Assembly (NCBI RefSeq): GCF_900105515.1
Contig: NZ_FNSY01000001.1
Location: 6,436,001 to 6,500,000, forward strand
Source of the DNA: Streptomyces sp. 2131.1
GTDB lineage: Bacteria > Actinomycetota > Actinomycetes > Streptomycetales > Streptomycetaceae
Direction: 5' to 3'
Length of the DNA: 64,000 bases
Below the pieces are notes generated by a model. The model worked only from the letters and a program-made list of their open reading frames with translations. It was not told where the DNA came from and ran no database searches. Position numbers and translations under genes: made by a program. Below, piece by piece: positions 33,883-41,934 of the stretch. Positions within the stretch are counted from its first letter, which is position 1; each line of letters opens with the position of its first letter.

Positions 33883-34796
33883 CCACCACGCAGGCCGCCC
33901 CCGTGCGCCCGGCCTCCTCCGCCCCCGTCACGGCCCGCCGCAGGATCCGCCCGGGGAGGCTCGGCGTGCACGCCTTCCTGATGGCGGTCTCGCTGGCCTT
34001 CCTCGCCCCGCTGCTGCTCGCGGTGTACGCGTCCCTGCGGCCGTACGACGAGACCTCGGAGCACGGCTACTTCTCGCTGCCGCGTCATCTCTCCCTGGAC
34101 TACTACCGGCAGGCGTTCACCGACTCCGGCATGACGAAGTACTTCGTCAACACCATGATCATCGCGGTACCGGGGGTGCTCGTCACCCTCTTCCTCGCCT
34201 CGTTCGTGGCCTTCGCGCTCGCCCGCCTGAAGATGCGCGGCGGGCTGGTCCTGCTGATGCTCTTCACGGCCGGCAACCTGCTCCCGCAGCAGGTGATCGT
34301 GACCCCGCTGTACGTCGTCTTCAACCGGATCCCGCTGCCCTACTGGATGTCCGACTCGATGACGATGTTCGACTCCTACTGGGCCGTCGTCCTGGTCCAG
34401 ATCGGGTTCCAGCTCGGCTTCTGCGTCTTCGTCCTGGCCAACTTCATGCGCACCCTCCCCAAGGAGATCCTGGAGGCGGCGGTGGTGGACGGGGCCGGTG
34501 TGTGGACGCAGTTCTGGCGGATCACCCTGCCGCTGTGCCGCCCCGCGCTCGCCGCGCTGGGCACGCTCCAGTTCACCTGGATGTACAACGACTTCCTCTG
34601 GGCACTGGTCTTCATCTCCGACGGCGACAAGCTGCCCATCACCTCCGCGCTGAACAACCTGCGCGGTCAGTTCTTCACGGACTACAACCTGCTGGCCGCC
34701 GGTTCGGTGATCGTCGCCCTGCCGACCCTCATCGTGTTCCTGCTGCTGCAACGGCACTTCATCGCCGGTCTCACGCTGGGGGCCGGCAAGGGGTGA
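33879..34796 (+). CDS. Sugar ABC transporter permease (MalG type)
   Basis: A 305-residue permease with about six helices and the EAA loop EAAVVDGAGVWTQFWRITLP. ATG overlaps the previous stop. It pairs with the MalF-type permease. No ATPase gene follows: a terminator hairpin starts four bases after the stop. In Streptomyces such CUT1 importers commonly use the shared ATPase MsiK encoded elsewhere. Confidence 0.93.
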   Translation: MTTTQAAPVRPASSAPVTARRRIRPGRLGVHAFLMAVSLAFLAPLLLAVYASLRPYDETSEHGYFSLPRHLSLDYYRQAFTDSGMTKYFVNTMIIAVPGVLVTLFLASFVAFALARLKMRGGLVLLMLFTAGNLLPQQVIVTPLYVVFNRIPLPYWMSDSMTMFDSYWAVVLVQIGFQLGFCVFVLANFMRTLPKEILEAAVVDGAGVWTQFWRITLPLCRPALAALGTLQFTWMYNDFLWALVFISDGDKLPITSALNNLRGQFFTDYNLLAAGSVIVALPTLIVFLLLQRHFIAGLTLGAGKG

Positions 34797-34800
34797 CCGG

Positions 34801-34830
34801 GCCTGTCCGGCGGAGCGCCGCCGGACAGGC
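34801..34830 (+). terminator. Strong terminator after the galactoside importer
   Basis: A 13-bp perfect stem (34801-34813 with 34818-34830) and AGCG loop. It can also serve the convergent gene whose stop lies at 34841. Confidence 0.85.
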
Positions 34831-34840
34831 CGGAAGCGTC

Positions 34841-35413
34841 CTACTCGCAGGCGACGCCGTCCCCGTCGCGGTCGAGGTGGCGGCCGTATCCGGGGTCGCC
34901 CCGGTGGATCGGAGCCGCGCCGGCCGCGCGTACGGCGGTGCAGTTCGCGTAGTACGCCGGGCTGCCGCCGCCCGAACCGCTGCCGCCGGAGCCCGAGCCG
35001 GACCCGGAGTCGTCCGAGGAACCGGCCGGGGCCTTCGGCGTCACCGTGACCTTGACGGTCTTCGTCTTCGTGACGGTCGGCACCGGCTCCGGGCTCGCGG
35101 TGACGGTCTCCGTGACGGCCGGCTCCGGCGCGGGTGTCACCGAAACCGTCGCCGTGACGGTCGGCGCGGGCGAGGCCTTCGCCGCGGCCTCGGTCCTGTC
35201 GGCCTCGGGTTCCCCGCCGGCGGCGCCCATGCCCACGCCGACGAGGAAGAGCACGGCTGCCGCCGGGATGATGATTCGTTTCCTCGCCCAGCGGGGCGCG
35301 CCGCCCCGGGGGCCGGAGGGGCCGCCGGGACCGGCGGGGCCCTGCGGTCCGAACGGGGCCGGCTGCGGGGGCTGCCCCCAAGGCGGCGGCTGCGGCGACG
35401 GGTTGTGCGACAT
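34841..35413 (-). CDS. Membrane-anchored excalibur calcium-binding domain protein
   Basis: A 190-residue protein. A Pro/Gly-rich cytoplasmic head (about 45 residues) precedes one transmembrane helix (RIIIPAAAVLFLVGVGMGAAG). A long Thr/Val/Pro and then Ser/Gly linker leads to a C-terminal excalibur domain with two Cys and the EF-like loop DRDGDGVACE. It presumably displays a small calcium-binding module outside the membrane. Low-complexity linkers suggest a cell-wall-spanning role. Confidence 0.88.
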   Translation of the reverse strand: MSHNPSPQPPPWGQPPQPAPFGPQGPAGPGGPSGPRGGAPRWARKRIIIPAAAVLFLVGVGMGAAGGEPEADRTEAAAKASPAPTVTATVSVTPAPEPAVTETVTASPEPVPTVTKTKTVKVTVTPKAPAGSSDDSGSGSGSGGSGSGGGSPAYYANCTAVRAAGAAPIHRGDPGYGRHLDRDGDGVACE

Positions 35414-35579
35414 GGGACCCCCCAGGAGTTGCGTGGAGAGCCGACCGTAGCCAGGGCCCGGGACGCGCGGGAGGGTAATCCTCCGCTAGTGATGGAGTTG
35501 TGACCGAAGTGTGGAGACGGTGACTCGCCACGGTCCGTGGAGCCCCGCCGATGTCAGTGCCGGGTGCGATCCTGCTGGC

Positions 35580-35846
35580 ATGGACGAGATCATGCGACGG
35601 CGGGTGTACGGCGCCGACCACGACGACCCCGACCCGGGCCCCCGGCCGGGGCGCGAGTACCGCGAACTGGTGGGCGGACCGCTCGACGGCCTGCTCCTCG
35701 ACGTGACCGGATGGACGCCGGTCGCCCTCTCGGACGGCTCCGCCCTGGTCACCGAGATCGGCGCCTACGGGCCCGGCGGCCGCGCCGAGTACGGGCCGCG
35801 CGCGGACGAGCCGGACAAGTGGGACTGGCGGGGCGATACGCCGTAG
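35580..35846 (+). CDS. Hypothetical protein (88 aa)
   Basis: An acidic 88-residue protein, rich in Asp, Gly and Pro, with YRELVGGPLDGLLLDVTGWTP as its most structured stretch. No signal peptide or membrane helix. ATG 35580 is chosen by codon bias; the ribosome site is weak, and GTG codons at 35511 and 35520 are alternatives. The pattern resembles small Streptomyces proteins of unknown function. Confidence 0.6.
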   Translation: MDEIMRRRVYGADHDDPDPGPRPGREYRELVGGPLDGLLLDVTGWTPVALSDGSALVTEIGAYGPGGRAEYGPRADEPDKWDWRGDTP

Positions 35847-35958
35847 CCGGATCGTGGCCGCCCTCACTCCCGTACGCGCAACGCGTCGCCCCGGGCGGGT
35901 TTCCGCAGCGGGGTGTTGCGGGCAAGCCACAGGGGGCTGCTACGGAAGAGGGGGAACC

Positions 35959-36996
35959 GTGATCGTCTGGATCAACGGTGCGTTCGGCGCCGGCAAGACC
36001 AGCGCCGCGCGTGAACTGATCGATCTGATCCCGAACAGCACCTTGTACGACCCGGAACTCACCGGGACGGGGCTGCGGAACCTGCTGCCCCAGAAGAAGC
36101 TCGCCGAGGTGACCGACTTCCAGGACCTGCAGATCTGGCGGCGCCTCGTGGTGGACACCGCCGCCGCGCTGCTCGCCGAACTCGGCGGGGTGCTGGTGGT
36201 GCCCATGACACTGTTGCGACAGGAGTACCGCGACGAGATATTCGGCGGCCTCGCCGCCCGGCGCATATCGGTGCGCCATGTACTGCTCTCACCTGAGGAA
36301 ACGATCCTGCGCGAGCGTATCGCCCACCGGGCCGAATTCCCCGGTGACGCCGAGGACGTGGACCCGGCCGGCCACTGGGCGTACGACCGCATCGAACCGT
36401 ACCGCTCGGCCCTCGGCTGGATCACCGGGGACGCGCACACCATCGACAACAGCGCGCTCACGCCGCGCGAGACGGCCGAGCACATCGCGGAGGCCGTTCG
36501 CACCGAGGCCGCCCCGGCCTGCGAGATCGTCCAGACACCCGAGCCGACCGCGGAAACCGTCGCCGCCGGGGTGCTGCTCTTCGACGAGCACGACAGATTC
36601 CTGCTCGTCGACCCCACCTACAAGCCCGGCTGGGAGTTCCCCGGCGGCGTGGTGGAGGCCGGGGAGGCGCCCGCACAGGCCGGCATCCGGGAAGTGGCCG
36701 AGGAGATCGGTATCCAGCTCGATCGGGTGCCCAAGCTCCTCGTCATCGACTGGGAAGCCCCGGACCCGCCCGGATACGGAGGGCTGAGGCTGCTGTTCGA
36801 CGGCGGTCTGCTGCCGCGGGCGGACGCCGAGCGGCTGTTCCTCCCCGGCTCCGAACTGCGCGGCTGGCGGTTCGTCACCGAGGCGGAGGCGGCCACCCTG
36901 CTGCCGCCCACCCGCTACGAACGGCTCTGCTGGGCGCTGCGGGCCCGCGAACGGTCAGCCGTGCTCAACCTGGAGGCCGGCGTCCCCGTCGGCTGA
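35959..36996 (+). CDS. TmrB-like NTPase fused to a Nudix hydrolase
   Basis: A 345-residue two-domain protein. GTG 35959 has GAGGGGGAA upstream. Residues 1-180 form a P-loop kinase-like domain with Walker A GAFGAGKTS (7-15), similar to the tunicamycin-resistance protein TmrB. Residues 195-340 form a Nudix domain with a complete Nudix box at 230-252 (GX5E, then REVAEEIGI). It may act on a nucleotide conjugate: the P-loop domain phosphorylates or senses and the Nudix part hydrolyses a diphosphate. The function is not known. It overlaps the convergent MBL gene by 42 bases. Confidence 0.88.
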   Translation: MIVWINGAFGAGKTSAARELIDLIPNSTLYDPELTGTGLRNLLPQKKLAEVTDFQDLQIWRRLVVDTAAALLAELGGVLVVPMTLLRQEYRDEIFGGLAARRISVRHVLLSPEETILRERIAHRAEFPGDAEDVDPAGHWAYDRIEPYRSALGWITGDAHTIDNSALTPRETAEHIAEAVRTEAAPACEIVQTPEPTAETVAAGVLLFDEHDRFLLVDPTYKPGWEFPGGVVEAGEAPAQAGIREVAEEIGIQLDRVPKLLVIDWEAPDPPGYGGLRLLFDGGLLPRADAERLFLPGSELRGWRFVTEAEAATLLPPTRYERLCWALRARERSAVLNLEAGVPVG

Positions 36997-37665
36997 GGCC
37001 CGCAGCACCGCGGCGGCGTCCTCGGTTAGGGGGCCGCCGTGACCGAAGCAGACCGTGGCCGGTTCAAGCGCGGCCAGCCGCCGGAACGAGGCCGCGGCCT
37101 GCTCGCGGTCGATGTTGAAGACCCCCAGCATCACCTGGCCCACCCCGGCCACGCAGTCGCCCGTGAACAGGACGCCGTGCCCCGGAAGATGCAACCCGAT
37201 GGAGCCCGGCGTGTGCCCGGGGGAGTGGACCACCCGCGCCCCGCCCCCGAACGGCAGGGTCTCGCCGTCGGACAGCTCGGTGTCGACCCGGGTCGGGGGC
37301 GCCGGAGGCACGGTGAGCGCGTGCTCGTACAGCGGGCGTTCCCAGTCCAGGAGCGCCGGCTCCCCGACCTCCTCCTCGCCCCGGATCACCGGCGCGTCCA
37401 GGCGGTGTGCGAGGATCTCGGCACCATGCCGGTCGGCCAGCTCCTGGGCGGCGCCGTAGTGGTCCCGGTGGCCGTGGGTGATGACGATCCGGGCGATGCC
37501 GGCGGGGTCGTGGCCGAGGCCGCGCACCGCCTCCTCGATGGCGGACGCCGCGTTCACGTCGCCCGCGTCGATCAGGGTCAGCTCGGTCCCGTCACGCCAG
37601 AGGTACGCCTGGCCGATCGGGAAGCGGAACATGTGCAGCTGCGGAAGCACCTCGACGAGATCCAT
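36955..37665 (-). CDS. MBL-fold metallo-hydrolase
   Basis: A 236-residue metallo-beta-lactamase-fold hydrolase. The metal motif THGHRDH spans residues 63-69, further ligands are in HSPGHTPG and FTGDC, and the last His is in CFGHGGPL. ATG 37665 fits the N-terminal strand (VEVLPQLHMF). Cytosolic. Likely a thioesterase, lactonase or glyoxalase-II-like enzyme; the sequence does not decide. Its 3' end overlaps the fusion gene by 42 bases. Confidence 0.88.
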   Translation of the reverse strand: MDLVEVLPQLHMFRFPIGQAYLWRDGTELTLIDAGDVNAASAIEEAVRGLGHDPAGIARIVITHGHRDHYGAAQELADRHGAEILAHRLDAPVIRGEEEVGEPALLDWERPLYEHALTVPPAPPTRVDTELSDGETLPFGGGARVVHSPGHTPGSIGLHLPGHGVLFTGDCVAGVGQVMLGVFNIDREQAAASFRRLAALEPATVCFGHGGPLTEDAAAVLRASADGDAGLQVEHG

Positions 37666-37756
37666 GCGGCGAACGTACGGCGAGCCGCCCGGCCACCGCA
37701 CGGATCTACGCTCTCGGCGAGCTTCGCTCAACGCGTAGCCCGTTCCCGACGCGGGC

Positions 37757-39121
37757 TCAGACCGCCTTGGACGCCGCGTAGTTGCGCAGGAACAGCGCCT
37801 CGGTCACCGACAGCCGCTCCAGCTCCTCGGGCGAAACGCTCTCGTTCACCGCGTGGATCTGGGCCTCCGGCTCGCTCAGCCCGATCAGCAGGATCTCCGC
37901 GTCCGGGTACAGCTCGGCCAGCGTGTTGCAGAGCGGGATCGAGCCGCCCATGCCCGAGGACTGCATCTCCTGGCCCGGGTACGCGACCCGCATGGCGTCG
38001 GCCATCGCGGTGTACGCCGGGCTCGCGATGTCCGCGCGGAACGGCTGCCCCTGGCCGACCTGCTCGACCGAGACCTTCGCGCCCCACGGGGCGTGCGCGA
38101 GCAGGTGCGCGGTGAGCAGCTTCGTCGCCTCGTCCGCGTTCTGCCCCGGCGGCACCCGCAGGCTGATCTGGGCCCGCGCGCTCGCCTGCACGGAGGGCGT
38201 CGCACCGACCACGGCCGGGCAGTCGATGCCGATCACGGTGACGGCGGGCCGCGCCCAGATCCGGTCGGCGACCGTTCCCGTGCCGATCAGCCCGACCCCG
38301 TCGAGGACCTTGGCGTCCTTGCGGAACTCCTCCTCCGGGTACTGCAGTCCGTCCCACGCCGTATCCGCGCTCAGACCGTCGACGGTCGTCGAACCGTCCT
38401 CGGCGCGCAGCGAGGCGAGCAGCTGGATCATCGCGGCCAGCGCGTCGGGCGCGGCACCGCCGAACTGCCCCGAGTGCAGGTTGCCCTCCAGCGTGTCCAA
38501 CTGCACCCGCAGCATCGTCATGCCGCGCAGCGTCGACGTGACGGTCGGCAGCCCCACCCGGAAGTTGCCGGTGTCACCGATCACGATGGTGTCGGCCGCC
38601 AGCAGCCCGGGGTGCGCCTCGGCGTACCGCTCCAGACCTCCGGTGCCCTGCTCCTCCGAACCCTCCACGATCACCTTGACCGAGACGGGCACCCCGCCGT
38701 CGGCCTTGAGGGCGCGCAGCGCGAGCAGGTGCATGATGAAACCGCCCTTGCAGTCGGCCGTGCCCCGGCCGAACCAGCGGCCGTCGCGCTCGGTCAGCTC
38801 GAACGGCGGGGTGAGCCAGGCCGACTCGTCGAGCGGCGGCTGCACGTCGTAGTGCGCGTAGAGCAGTACGGTCGGAGCGCCCTCCGGGCCCGGCAGGAGA
38901 CCGTAGACGGACTGGGAGCCGTCCGGGGTGTCGAGCAGTTCGACGTCCTGGAAGCCCTCGGTGCGCAGCGCCGCGGCGACCCACTCGGCGGCGGCCTCGC
39001 ACTCGCTCCTCGGAAAGACCGCGGGGTCCGCCACCGACTGGAAGGCCACCAGCTCGGTCAGCTCCGCCTTGGCGCGGGGCATCAGCGAGGCGACGGTCTC
39101 GGAAATCGGATGGCCGGTCAT
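37757..39121 (-). CDS. M20-family dipeptidase
   Basis: A 454-residue di-zinc peptidase. Ligands and catalytic residues visible: H90 and D92 in LYAHYDVQPP, bridging D123 in RGTADCKG, catalytic E156-E157 in VEGSEEQG, and H436-like residue in IHAVNESV. A dimerisation lid domain is in the middle. These cytosolic enzymes cleave dipeptides such as beta-Ala-His or Cys-Gly-type substrates; some actinobacterial members are carboxypeptidases. A short hydrophilic N-terminus, no signal peptide. Confidence 0.92.
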   Translation of the reverse strand: MTGHPISETVASLMPRAKAELTELVAFQSVADPAVFPRSECEAAAEWVAAALRTEGFQDVELLDTPDGSQSVYGLLPGPEGAPTVLLYAHYDVQPPLDESAWLTPPFELTERDGRWFGRGTADCKGGFIMHLLALRALKADGGVPVSVKVIVEGSEEQGTGGLERYAEAHPGLLAADTIVIGDTGNFRVGLPTVTSTLRGMTMLRVQLDTLEGNLHSGQFGGAAPDALAAMIQLLASLRAEDGSTTVDGLSADTAWDGLQYPEEEFRKDAKVLDGVGLIGTGTVADRIWARPAVTVIGIDCPAVVGATPSVQASARAQISLRVPPGQNADEATKLLTAHLLAHAPWGAKVSVEQVGQGQPFRADIASPAYTAMADAMRVAYPGQEMQSSGMGGSIPLCNTLAELYPDAEILLIGLSEPEAQIHAVNESVSPEELERLSVTEALFLRNYAASKAV

Positions 39122-39305
39122 GGGGCACGCTCCTGGTAGGTGCGACGTTATGTGTACGTTTCCGGGTACTCGTACGCCTGGAGTGCGGCATCGCGGGCAC
39201 GTCGGAGACTCGGCCGATCCTCCCACAGCGGATCTCGGCCACAACGCGCCGTAGGATGCCGTGAGCAGCTTGGGCCACTGGTCGGATCGGGAGCAGAAGC
39301 ACATC

Positions 39306-40520
39306 GTGAGCAGCGAGAACGCAGACGCCGGACATGAGCACGAAGAGTCGTCCGTGTGGGACGTCGTCGTAGTCGGCGCCGGACCGGCGGGAGCCTCCGC
39401 GGCATACGCGGCGGCCGTCGCCGGCCGCAAGGTACTGCTCCTGGAGAAGGCGGAGCTGCCCCGTTACAAGACGTGCGGCGGCGGCATCATCGGATTTTCG
39501 CGCGACGCGTTGCCGCCCGGGTTCGAACTGCCCCTGAAGGACCGGATCCACGCGGTGACCTTCTCGCTCAACGGCAGACTGGCGCGCACCCGCCGCTCCA
39601 AGCGGATGCTCTTCGGGCTCATCAACCGCCCGGAGTTCGACGCGGGGCTCGTCGAGCAGGCGCAGAAGGCCGGTGCGGAACTGCGCACCGGGGCGACCGT
39701 CTCCCGGGTGGAGCAGCACGGTGCCGCGGTGCCCGACCGGCGCACGGTCGCCGTCGTGCTGGCCGGCGGCGAGACCGTCCTCGCCCGCGCGGTGGTGGGC
39801 GCGGACGGCAGTGCCGGGCGGATAGGAGCCCATGTCGGGGTCAAGCTCGACCAGGTCGACCTCGGCCTGGAGTCGGAGATCCCGGTCCCGCCCACCGTGG
39901 CGGAGGACTGGGCGGGCCGCGTCCTCATCGACTGGGGTCCCATGCCCGGCAGTTACGGCTGGGTCTTCCCCAAGGGCGACACGCTGACGGTCGGCGTGAT
40001 CTCCGCGCGCGGAGACGGCGCCGGCACCAAGCGGTACCTGGAGGACTTCGTCGCGCGGCTCGGCCTCGCCGGGTTCGAGCCGACGGTCTCCTCCGGCCAT
40101 CTGACGCGTTGCCGCAGCGAGGACTCGCCGCTCTCGCGCGGCCGGGTGCTGGTGTGCGGGGACGCCGCGGGCCTGCTGGAGCCGTGGACCCGCGAGGGCA
40201 TCTCGTTCGCGCTGCGGTCGGGTCGGCTCGCCGGTGAGTGGGCGGTGCGCGTCGCCGAGGCGCACGACGCGGTGGACGCCCGCCGCCAGGCGCTCAACTA
40301 CGCCTTCGCCATCAAGGCCGGGCTGGGCGTCGAGATGGGCGTGGGCCGGCGCATGCTGAAGCTGTTCGAGCGCCGCCCGGGTCTGCTGCACGCCGTGCTG
40401 ACCGGCTTCCGCCCCGCGTGGAACGCCTTCGCGGGCATCACCCGCGGGACGACCTCGCTGGCCGAGCTGGTCCGTTCGCACCCGCTGGCCCAGCGGGCGC
40501 TCTCGGCGATGGACCGTTAG
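39306..40520 (+). CDS. Geranylgeranyl-reductase-family FAD-dependent oxidoreductase
   Basis: A 404-residue flavoprotein. GTG 39306 is preferred; GTG 39261 is in frame but lies directly behind a TAGGAT box (39252-39257), which suggests transcription starts after it. FAD-binding GAGPAG lies at residues 24-29; CGGGII and the motif VCGDAAGLLEPWTREGI (second FAD site) follow. Family enzymes reduce isoprenoid double bonds, as in menaquinone or lipid tails. A hydrophobic C-terminal half may contact the membrane. Substrate unknown. Confidence 0.88.
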   Translation: MSSENADAGHEHEESSVWDVVVVGAGPAGASAAYAAAVAGRKVLLLEKAELPRYKTCGGGIIGFSRDALPPGFELPLKDRIHAVTFSLNGRLARTRRSKRMLFGLINRPEFDAGLVEQAQKAGAELRTGATVSRVEQHGAAVPDRRTVAVVLAGGETVLARAVVGADGSAGRIGAHVGVKLDQVDLGLESEIPVPPTVAEDWAGRVLIDWGPMPGSYGWVFPKGDTLTVGVISARGDGAGTKRYLEDFVARLGLAGFEPTVSSGHLTRCRSEDSPLSRGRVLVCGDAAGLLEPWTREGISFALRSGRLAGEWAVRVAEAHDAVDARRQALNYAFAIKAGLGVEMGVGRRMLKLFERRPGLLHAVLTGFRPAWNAFAGITRGTTSLAELVRSHPLAQRALSAMDR

Positions 40521-40537
40521 GACGCGGGTTTCCAGGG

Positions 40538-40567
40538 GGCTGACGCGCCGTCCGGTGCGTCAGCCCT
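40538..40567. terminator. Hairpin between convergent genes
   Basis: GGGCTGACGC (40538-40547) pairs with GCGTCAGCCC (40558-40567) across a 10-base loop. It overlaps the stop codon of the deazaflavin reductase gene on the minus strand and can stop both transcripts. Confidence 0.7.
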
Positions 40568-41018
40568 CTTCGCTGATCAGGAAGACCGGGTGGTCGGGGC
40601 AGGCCGCCAGGAGTTCGGCGTCCGTGGACTTCGCCGTGATGCCCTGGAAGTACTGGTTGACCTCCCAGCCCCAGCGCTCCAGGTAGGCGCGGACGACGGC
40701 CGCCTTGTGCGCGTCGTCCGCGATCTCCACGGCCATGAAGGTCCGCGTCCTGCGGCCGGTCCGCAGCTCGCCGCCGCCCGCCGCCCGCATGTTGCGCACC
40801 CACTGCGAGTGGCCGCGGGCGGAGACCAGGTAGCGCGCTCCCTCGTAGGTGTGCGGGTTGACCGGGACGCGCTGCATCTTGCCGCTCTTGCGGCCCCGAA
40901 CCGACAGCTCCTGCGAGCCGAGCAGGCTGATCCCGTGCCGCGCGAGCCAGCCGACGAGGCTGTTGAAGCGGACGTTGAGCGGGCTGCCCTGCAGGTAGTA
41001 CGGCTGCGTCTGCGACAT
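40560..41018 (-). CDS. F420-dependent nitroreductase-family oxidoreductase
   Basis: A 152-residue deazaflavin (F420)-dependent nitroreductase/split-barrel protein. ATG 41018 is chosen; landmarks are RFNSLVGWLARHGI, LSVRGRKSGKMQRVPVNP (F420/phosphate contact), RYLVSARGHSQWVRNMRAAG and RTFMAVEI. It would use reduced F420 to reduce an unknown electrophile or quinone. It diverges from a TetR regulator with two copies of a palindrome between them, so it is the probable target of repression. Confidence 0.9.
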   Translation of the reverse strand: MSQTQPYYLQGSPLNVRFNSLVGWLARHGISLLGSQELSVRGRKSGKMQRVPVNPHTYEGARYLVSARGHSQWVRNMRAAGGGELRTGRRTRTFMAVEIADDAHKAAVVRAYLERWGWEVNQYFQGITAKSTDAELLAACPDHPVFLISEEG

Positions 41019-41049
41019 GGTGTGACCCCAACGGTGGAGAGAGCATTTC

Positions 41050-41066
41050 CGAGAGCAGTGCTCTCG
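41050..41066. promoter_or_regulatory. TetR operator, copy 1
   Basis: CGAGAGCAGTGCTCTCG is a 17-bp perfect palindrome around a central base, 32 bases upstream of the nitroreductase start. A half-site GAGAGCAT also lies at 41039-41046. Confidence 0.75.
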
Positions 41067-41102
41067 CTTGAGATCAGTGTGCACGGGAGTGGTGCTCAAA
41101 AG

Positions 41103-41119
41103 CAAGAGCGGTGCTCTCG
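41103..41119. promoter_or_regulatory. TetR operator, copy 2
   Basis: CAAGAGCGGTGCTCTCG matches copy 1 at 15 of 17 positions and starts 53 bases after it, close to five helical turns. It lies 40 bases upstream of the TetR start codon, suited to autorepression. Confidence 0.72.
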
Positions 41120-41158
41120 TTTTTGTTCGGCGCTCTGCGCGCGTGGCAGACTGAACCC

Positions 41159-41872
41159 ATGAGCGCTATCCGGGGAGCCAGGGAACGGGCCCGCATCGAG
41201 GTCACCGCCGCCATTAAGGACGAGGCGAGGAAACAGCTCGCCGCCGAGGGCGCGGCGAAGCTGTCGCTGCGCGCCGTCGCGCGTGAGCTGGGCATGGTCT
41301 CCTCGGCGCTCTACCGCTACTTCCCCAGCCGCGACGACCTGCTGACGGCTCTGATCGTCGACGCGTACGACGCGGTCGGGGAGGCGGCCGAGCGGTCCCA
41401 CCGCGCCGCGACCGGGGCGGCCGGCGCGCCCGGCACCGGTCTCGCCCGCTGGGTGGCCGTCGCCTGCGCCGTACGCGACTGGGCCCTGGCCCACCCCCAC
41501 GAGTACGCGCTCATCTACGGCTCGCCCGTGCCCGGCTACACGGCACCGCAGGACACCGTCGGCCCCGCCGCACGCGTCGGCATGGTACTCATCGCCATCG
41601 TCGAGGACGCCCACCGGGACGAGGGCCTGGCGCTCCCGCCGCTCCCCGACGAGCTGCGCCCGGAGGCCGAACGGCTCGCCGCCGACATCGCTCCCGGTCT
41701 GGCCCCGGCGGTGGCCGCACCGCTCGTCGCGGCCTGGGCGCAGCTGTTCGGGCTGGTGTCCTTCGAGGTGTTCGGCCAGTTCAACCGGGTCGTGGAGGCC
41801 CGGGAGGTCTTCTTCCGTCAGGCCGTCACCGAACTGGCGCGCACGGTGGGCCTGCTGGGAAGGCGCGGCTGA
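41159..41872 (+). CDS. TetR-family transcriptional regulator
   Basis: A 237-residue regulator. The helix-turn-helix is at about residues 30-60 (AAKLSLRAVARELGMVSSALYRYFPSRDDLL). The C-terminal part (DAYDAVGEAAERSHR, ALAHPHEYALIYGSPVPGY, FVxxAWAQLFGLVSFEVFGQF-like) matches the TetR_C_33/WHG subgroup. The operator copies in the divergent region support control of itself and the F420-type reductase. Confidence 0.92.
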   Translation: MSAIRGARERARIEVTAAIKDEARKQLAAEGAAKLSLRAVARELGMVSSALYRYFPSRDDLLTALIVDAYDAVGEAAERSHRAATGAAGAPGTGLARWVAVACAVRDWALAHPHEYALIYGSPVPGYTAPQDTVGPAARVGMVLIAIVEDAHRDEGLALPPLPDELRPEAERLAADIAPGLAPAVAAPLVAAWAQLFGLVSFEVFGQFNRVVEAREVFFRQAVTELARTVGLLGRRG

Positions 41873-41934
41873 GGGCGGCGGACGTCCGCCGCGGCGCAGG
41901 GCGCGCCCCGCCGACTGAGCCCGGGCTCAGGCCG

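Noticed and set aside
36955..37665. Attaching the MBL gene to the Nudix fusion as one operon
   Set aside because: They are on opposite strands and convergent.
39261..39305. GTG 39261 as the start of the geranylgeranyl-reductase-family protein
   Set aside because: A TAGGAT box ends four bases before it, placing the likely transcription start after that codon, so GTG 39306 is preferred.
41875..41892. Short self-complementary GCGGCGGAC/GTCCGCCGC after the TetR gene as a terminator
   Set aside because: It has no loop and no T-run, so it is too weak to call as a terminator.
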